Assembly (NCBI RefSeq): GCF_010727945.1 | Contig: NZ_AP022569.1 | Span: forward strand, 4,092,001-4,156,000 | DNA from: Mycobacterium cookii | Lineage (GTDB): Bacteria; Actinomycetota; Actinomycetes; Mycobacteriales; Mycobacteriaceae | Length of the DNA stretch: 64,000 nt | Reading direction: 5' to 3' | In this document: positions 61,226 to 64,000 of the stretch, one piece after another | How positions within the stretch are numbered: the first letter of the stretch is position 1 | Layout of the letters: each line of letters begins with the position of its first letter | Program-made: the position numbers and the translations under genes | Notes under the pieces: generated by a model | What the model was told of the DNA's origin: nothing | What the model saw: the letters and a program-made list of their open reading frames with translations, nothing else | Database searches by the model: none

Positions 61226-62891
61226 GGCCGCGGACCGCTTCGATGCGAGCCTGAAGCTGCTCGGTGGTCGCCGCGGCCACCGGCGGGCCGCCGCAGAGCC
61301 GACGCAGTTCGTTGTGAATCCAGCCGTGCGGCTTGCCAAGTCGATGATGCGCTGCCGACACCAGCGCGTTGAGCTCACGGCGGAGGTCGCGCAGTTGGCC
61401 GTGCCGGGTGACGGGTTCGGGTGTCGCGGCGCGGCGGTCGAACTGCTGTTCCTGGTGGCGGCGCAGCAAGTCCCGCATCTGCCCCGGGTCCAGCAGCCCG
61501 GGGATACCCAGGTAGTCGGCCTCTTCGTCGCTGCCCGCGGGGGTGGCGGTGCCGAACGACGAGCCGTCGAAGATCACCTGGTCCAATTCGGCGTCGGCGC
61601 CCAGTGACTCGAACTTGTTGTCGATTTCTGACGGCTCGTCGCGCTGTCGCTGCGCCTCGGCGAGCTCGTCTTTGGGTTCCCGATCCGGTTGGCCGAGAAC
61701 GTGATTGCGCTGTGCTTCCAACTCGCTGGCCAACAGCAAGAGCGTCGGCACCGACGGCAGGAACACGCTCGCGGTTTCGCCGGGGCGTCGCGACCGGACG
61801 AACCGGCCGATGGCCTGGGCGAAGAACAGCGGGGTGGATGCGCTGGTGGCGTAGACGCCGACGGCCAGCCGCGGCACGTCGACCCCCTCCGACACCATAC
61901 GCACCGCGACCAGCCATCGACTGGTACCGCGGGAGAACTCCGCGATGCGCTGCGACGATCCGGGGTCGTCGGACAGGACGAGGGTCGGGGCTTCGCCGGT
62001 AATCCGTTGCAGCAGAACTGCGTACGCGCGCGCTGCCGTCTGGTCAGAGGCGATGATCATGCCGCCGGCGTCCGGCACTCCGCCGTCGCGGAGCTGGCGC
62101 AGCCGGGTGTCGGCCGCGGTGACGACCGCCGGCATCCACTCGCCGGCCGGGTCCAGCGCGGTGCGCCAGGCTCGTGCCGTGTGTTCGGCGGTGGCGGGCT
62201 CACCGAGCCGCGCGGCGTATTCCGCGCCGGCACTGTCGCGCCATCGGGTCTCTCCGGAATACGCCAGGAACACCACTGGTCGCACCACACCGTCGGCCAG
62301 CGCGTCGGTGTAGCCGTAGGTGTGGTCGGCCTGCGAACGCAGCAGGCCGGCGCCGTCCGGCTCGTAGCGCACGAACGGAATCGCAGCGTCGTCGCTGCGA
62401 AATGGCGTGCCGGTCAACGCCAATCGTCGGGTGGCGTCGCCGAACGCCTCCAGGATCGCGTCACCCCAACTCTTGGCGTCGCCGCCGTGATGGATCTCGT
62501 CGAAGATGACCAACGTCCGTCTGGCCTCGGTACGCACCCGATGGCGGGCGGGGTGTTTGGCGACCTGTGCGTAGGTGACGACGGTGCCGTGATACTCCGA
62601 CGAGGTGTGCGCGGCACTGTTGCGGAACTTCGGGTCCAGCGCGATGCCGTCCTGCGCCGCGGCCCATGCCCACTGCACCTTCAGGTGTTCGGTGGGCACC
62701 ACGACGGTGATCGCCTCGATGACGCGGTCGGCCAGCAACTCGCCGGCGATGCGCAGAGCAAACGCGGTCTTGCCTGCGCCGGGGGTGGCGACCAGCAGAA
62801 AATCCCGCGGTTTGGTGGTCAGATAACGCACCAAGGCTCGCCGCTGCCAGCCCCGCAAAGCCCGGGTGCTGGGCGCTTCAACTGCCCGCAC
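61215..62891 (-). CDS. SF2 DEAD/DEAH-type helicase
   Basis: 558 residues. Motif I (Walker A) is VATPGAGKTAFALRIA near 33-48, motif II VIFDEIHHGG near 127 (DEIH), motif III LTGTPFRSD near 158, motif VI AIGRFVRSRRPGE near 365 with the arginine finger. A third region (400-558) is charged and helical. The layout is like XPB/RadD-type translocases. The role may be in DNA repair or recombination, but no partner genes are next to it. It is divergent from the VOC gene. Confidence 0.88.
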   Translation of the reverse strand: MRAVEAPSTRALRGWQRRALVRYLTTKPRDFLLVATPGAGKTAFALRIAGELLADRVIEAITVVVPTEHLKVQWAWAAAQDGIALDPKFRNSAAHTSSEYHGTVVTYAQVAKHPARHRVRTEARRTLVIFDEIHHGGDAKSWGDAILEAFGDATRRLALTGTPFRSDDAAIPFVRYEPDGAGLLRSQADHTYGYTDALADGVVRPVVFLAYSGETRWRDSAGAEYAARLGEPATAEHTARAWRTALDPAGEWMPAVVTAADTRLRQLRDGGVPDAGGMIIASDQTAARAYAVLLQRITGEAPTLVLSDDPGSSQRIAEFSRGTSRWLVAVRMVSEGVDVPRLAVGVYATSASTPLFFAQAIGRFVRSRRPGETASVFLPSVPTLLLLASELEAQRNHVLGQPDREPKDELAEAQRQRDEPSEIDNKFESLGADAELDQVIFDGSSFGTATPAGSDEEADYLGIPGLLDPGQMRDLLRRHQEQQFDRRAATPEPVTRHGQLRDLRRELNALVSAAHHRLGKPHGWIHNELRRLCGGPPVAAATTEQLQARIEAVRGLTA

Positions 62892-63017
62892 CCGCAGACT
62901 CCTATCTGGTCGAGATGCAGTCTAGGGCAAGGACATCGGGGCGTGCATCTCCGCAGGACAGCGGCGAGTCGCAGCAATCGCTGGTGCGATGTCCGCACAT
63001 TTGACATTGTTCAGATC

Positions 63018-63497
63018 GTGATTACCGGATTGGCGCATACCGGCGTCTGCGTGCCCGACTGCGAAGCCGCGGTGGCGTTCTACCGCGACGTCTTGGGTCT
63101 GCGCGTGCTGTCGCCGCCTTACGTGATGGCGGGTGATGCGATCCGCGACGACATGGGTCAGTTGGTATCCGATCCCACGATGAAGGCGGCGATCGTCGGG
63201 TTCGACGACGACGGAGACCGGGTTCTCGAGGTGATCGAGTATCTCGGCGTCGCCGGCGGCGATCAGCGCAGCGCCGCCGCCATCACCGACTACGGGCTGT
63301 CGCATGTCGGCTTGATCTGTGAGGACCTCGACGCCACCCGGGCCCACCTCGAGGCCAACGGAGTGCGCTTTCTCGTCGACGGCGTCGCCGACGTGGCGCG
63401 CGTCCGCACGACATGGTTCGTCGACCCGTGGGGTGTGGTGTTCATCCTCGTCGAGAAGAGCAGGCCGCAGCGTCCGTACTTCGCGCAGTGGGGCTGA
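63018..63497 (+). CDS. VOC (glyoxalase/methylmalonyl-CoA epimerase-like) protein
   Basis: 159 residues from GTG 63018; the open frame upstream is shadow of the helicase. Two beta-alpha-beta-beta-beta modules: LAHTGVCVPDCEAAVAFYRD, VLGLRVL (first metal His) and LSHVGLICEDLDATRAHLEA, NGVRFL (second His), with VLEVIEYLG and PWGVVFILVEKS supplying the Glu ligands. The metal-binding pattern is complete. The reaction is not predictable from sequence alone. A start codon without a strong ribosome-binding site leaves the exact N-terminus open. Confidence 0.82.
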   Translation: MITGLAHTGVCVPDCEAAVAFYRDVLGLRVLSPPYVMAGDAIRDDMGQLVSDPTMKAAIVGFDDDGDRVLEVIEYLGVAGGDQRSAAAITDYGLSHVGLICEDLDATRAHLEANGVRFLVDGVADVARVRTTWFVDPWGVVFILVEKSRPQRPYFAQWG

Positions 63498-63517
63498 AGC
63501 GCTCTAGCATCGATGCG

Positions 63518-64000
63518 GTGACCGACGAAAGTGTCCGAGCCGAACGGCTTCTGGACGCCGAGGCCAAGGCGGCGCAGCTGTTCGACGAGATCGAGGGGCG
63601 CGCGATGATCCGCGCCGGCATCGGCGAACAGCAGTTGTCCGACGAGATCAACGCGTTGGCCGCGGACCTGTTCGGGGTCGACAGGCATTGGCATCGCCGG
63701 ATCGTGCGGGCCGGCGAGAACACCCTGCAACCGTTCAAGGAGCGACCGCCAGACCGCCAGATCGTCGACGACGACATCGTGTTCCTCGATTTCGGTCCGA
63801 TCTTCGAAGAGTGGGAAGCGGATTTTGGGCGCACCTACGTGCTCGGCGACGATCCGGACAAGCTCGCCGTCCGCGACGCCCTGCCGCGGGTGTGGCAGGC
63901 CGGCCGCGACTATTTCGAGAGCCACCCGCAAGTGACCGGCGCCGAGTTGTTCGACGCCTCCGTCGAGGCCGCCCGTGCCGAGGGTTTCGGTTGGGGCAGT
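63518..64000 (+). CDS. M24-family peptidase (Xaa-Pro aminopeptidase-like), 3' end beyond window
   Basis: 161 codons from GTG 63518 run off the right edge without a stop. The sequence has the pita-bread fold start: AKAAQLFDEIEGRAMIRAGI, SDEINALAADLFG, DRHWHRRIVRAGENTL and VFLDFGPIFEEWEADFGRTY. LDFGPIFEEWEADFGRT carries the two metal-binding Asp residues (D-x10-D pattern of M24). Catalytic His and Glu residues would lie outside the window. It lies 20 bases after the VOC gene. Confidence 0.8.
   Translation, partial: MTDESVRAERLLDAEAKAAQLFDEIEGRAMIRAGIGEQQLSDEINALAADLFGVDRHWHRRIVRAGENTLQPFKERPPDRQIVDDDIVFLDFGPIFEEWEADFGRTYVLGDDPDKLAVRDALPRVWQAGRDYFESHPQVTGAELFDASVEAARAEGFGWGS

Noticed and set aside
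61689..63017. Plus-strand ORF upstream of the VOC gene
   Set aside because: It is antisense to the helicase, whose motifs are unmistakable. Only the part from 63018 has VOC features.

Overview
The window is chromosomal DNA of a Mycobacterium, most likely a slow-growing non-tuberculous species. The reasons are a GC-rich sequence, gene order that follows M. tuberculosis Rv0410c to Rv0439c (recalled from knowledge, not searched), a secreted PGRS-repeat protein, a MIRU-like tandem repeat, an 18 kDa-antigen small heat-shock protein, mycothiol- and F420-type enzymes, and a 13E12-family DUF222/HNH gene. No tRNA, rRNA, CRISPR array or transposase was recognised.

Layout. 1-3.8 kb: a methyltransferase gene running off the left edge, about 1.1 kb of gene-poor sequence, a small ORF and a PGRS protein without a PE domain. 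3.8-11 kb (minus): a glnX-glnH-pknG operon followed by a DUF1800/DUF1501 pair. 11-15.4 kb: mutT3, thiE, then a TPP riboswitch and thiO-thiS-thiG plus an SGNH hydrolase; three MIRU-like units separate thiO from thiS. 15.4-27.2 kb: a MEDS/anti-sigma-type ATPase gene, lpqL, and an accessory block with a receptor Ser/Thr kinase divergent from an EmbR-like SARP/FHA regulator, AIM24, LpqH-like and SHOCT proteins, a MarR/F420-oxidoreductase operon with a clear operator, a flavin monooxygenase, and a MerR regulator divergent from hsp18. 27.2-30.4 kb (minus): thiC-thiD-hydrolase under a second TPP riboswitch.

30.4-35.9 kb holds the most striking locus: a PAS-ANTAR gene followed by a tightly overlapping trio, STAS / 1301-residue histidine kinase-receiver-SpoIIE phosphatase-RsbW-type ATPase / STAS. 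It looks like a complete partner-switching circuit joined to a phosphorelay. 35.9-44.4 kb returns to the conserved backbone (Rv0424c, ctpH, Rv0426c, xthA, GNAT, def, Rv0430, virR). 44.4-47.8 kb is an insertion in which an alpha/beta-hydrolase-adenylate cyclase fusion lies exactly between two 370-bp direct repeats, the 3' ends of DUF222/HNH genes. 47.9-50.4 kb: sodC, a GCS2-type ligase and a Lon-N protein. 50.4-54.5 kb: an accessory catabolic block and a TetR regulator with a long palindromic operator. 54.5-59.2 kb: the AAA ATPase-pssA-psd operon and a dehydrogenase. 59.2-64 kb: two PH-domain membrane proteins, an SF2 helicase, a VOC protein and the start of an M24 peptidase.

Overall the window is a conserved mycobacterial backbone (thiamine synthesis, PknG signalling, phospholipid synthesis) interrupted at gene junctions by species-specific cassettes rich in signalling proteins. 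All functional calls come from motif and family recognition by eye; none was confirmed by a search.
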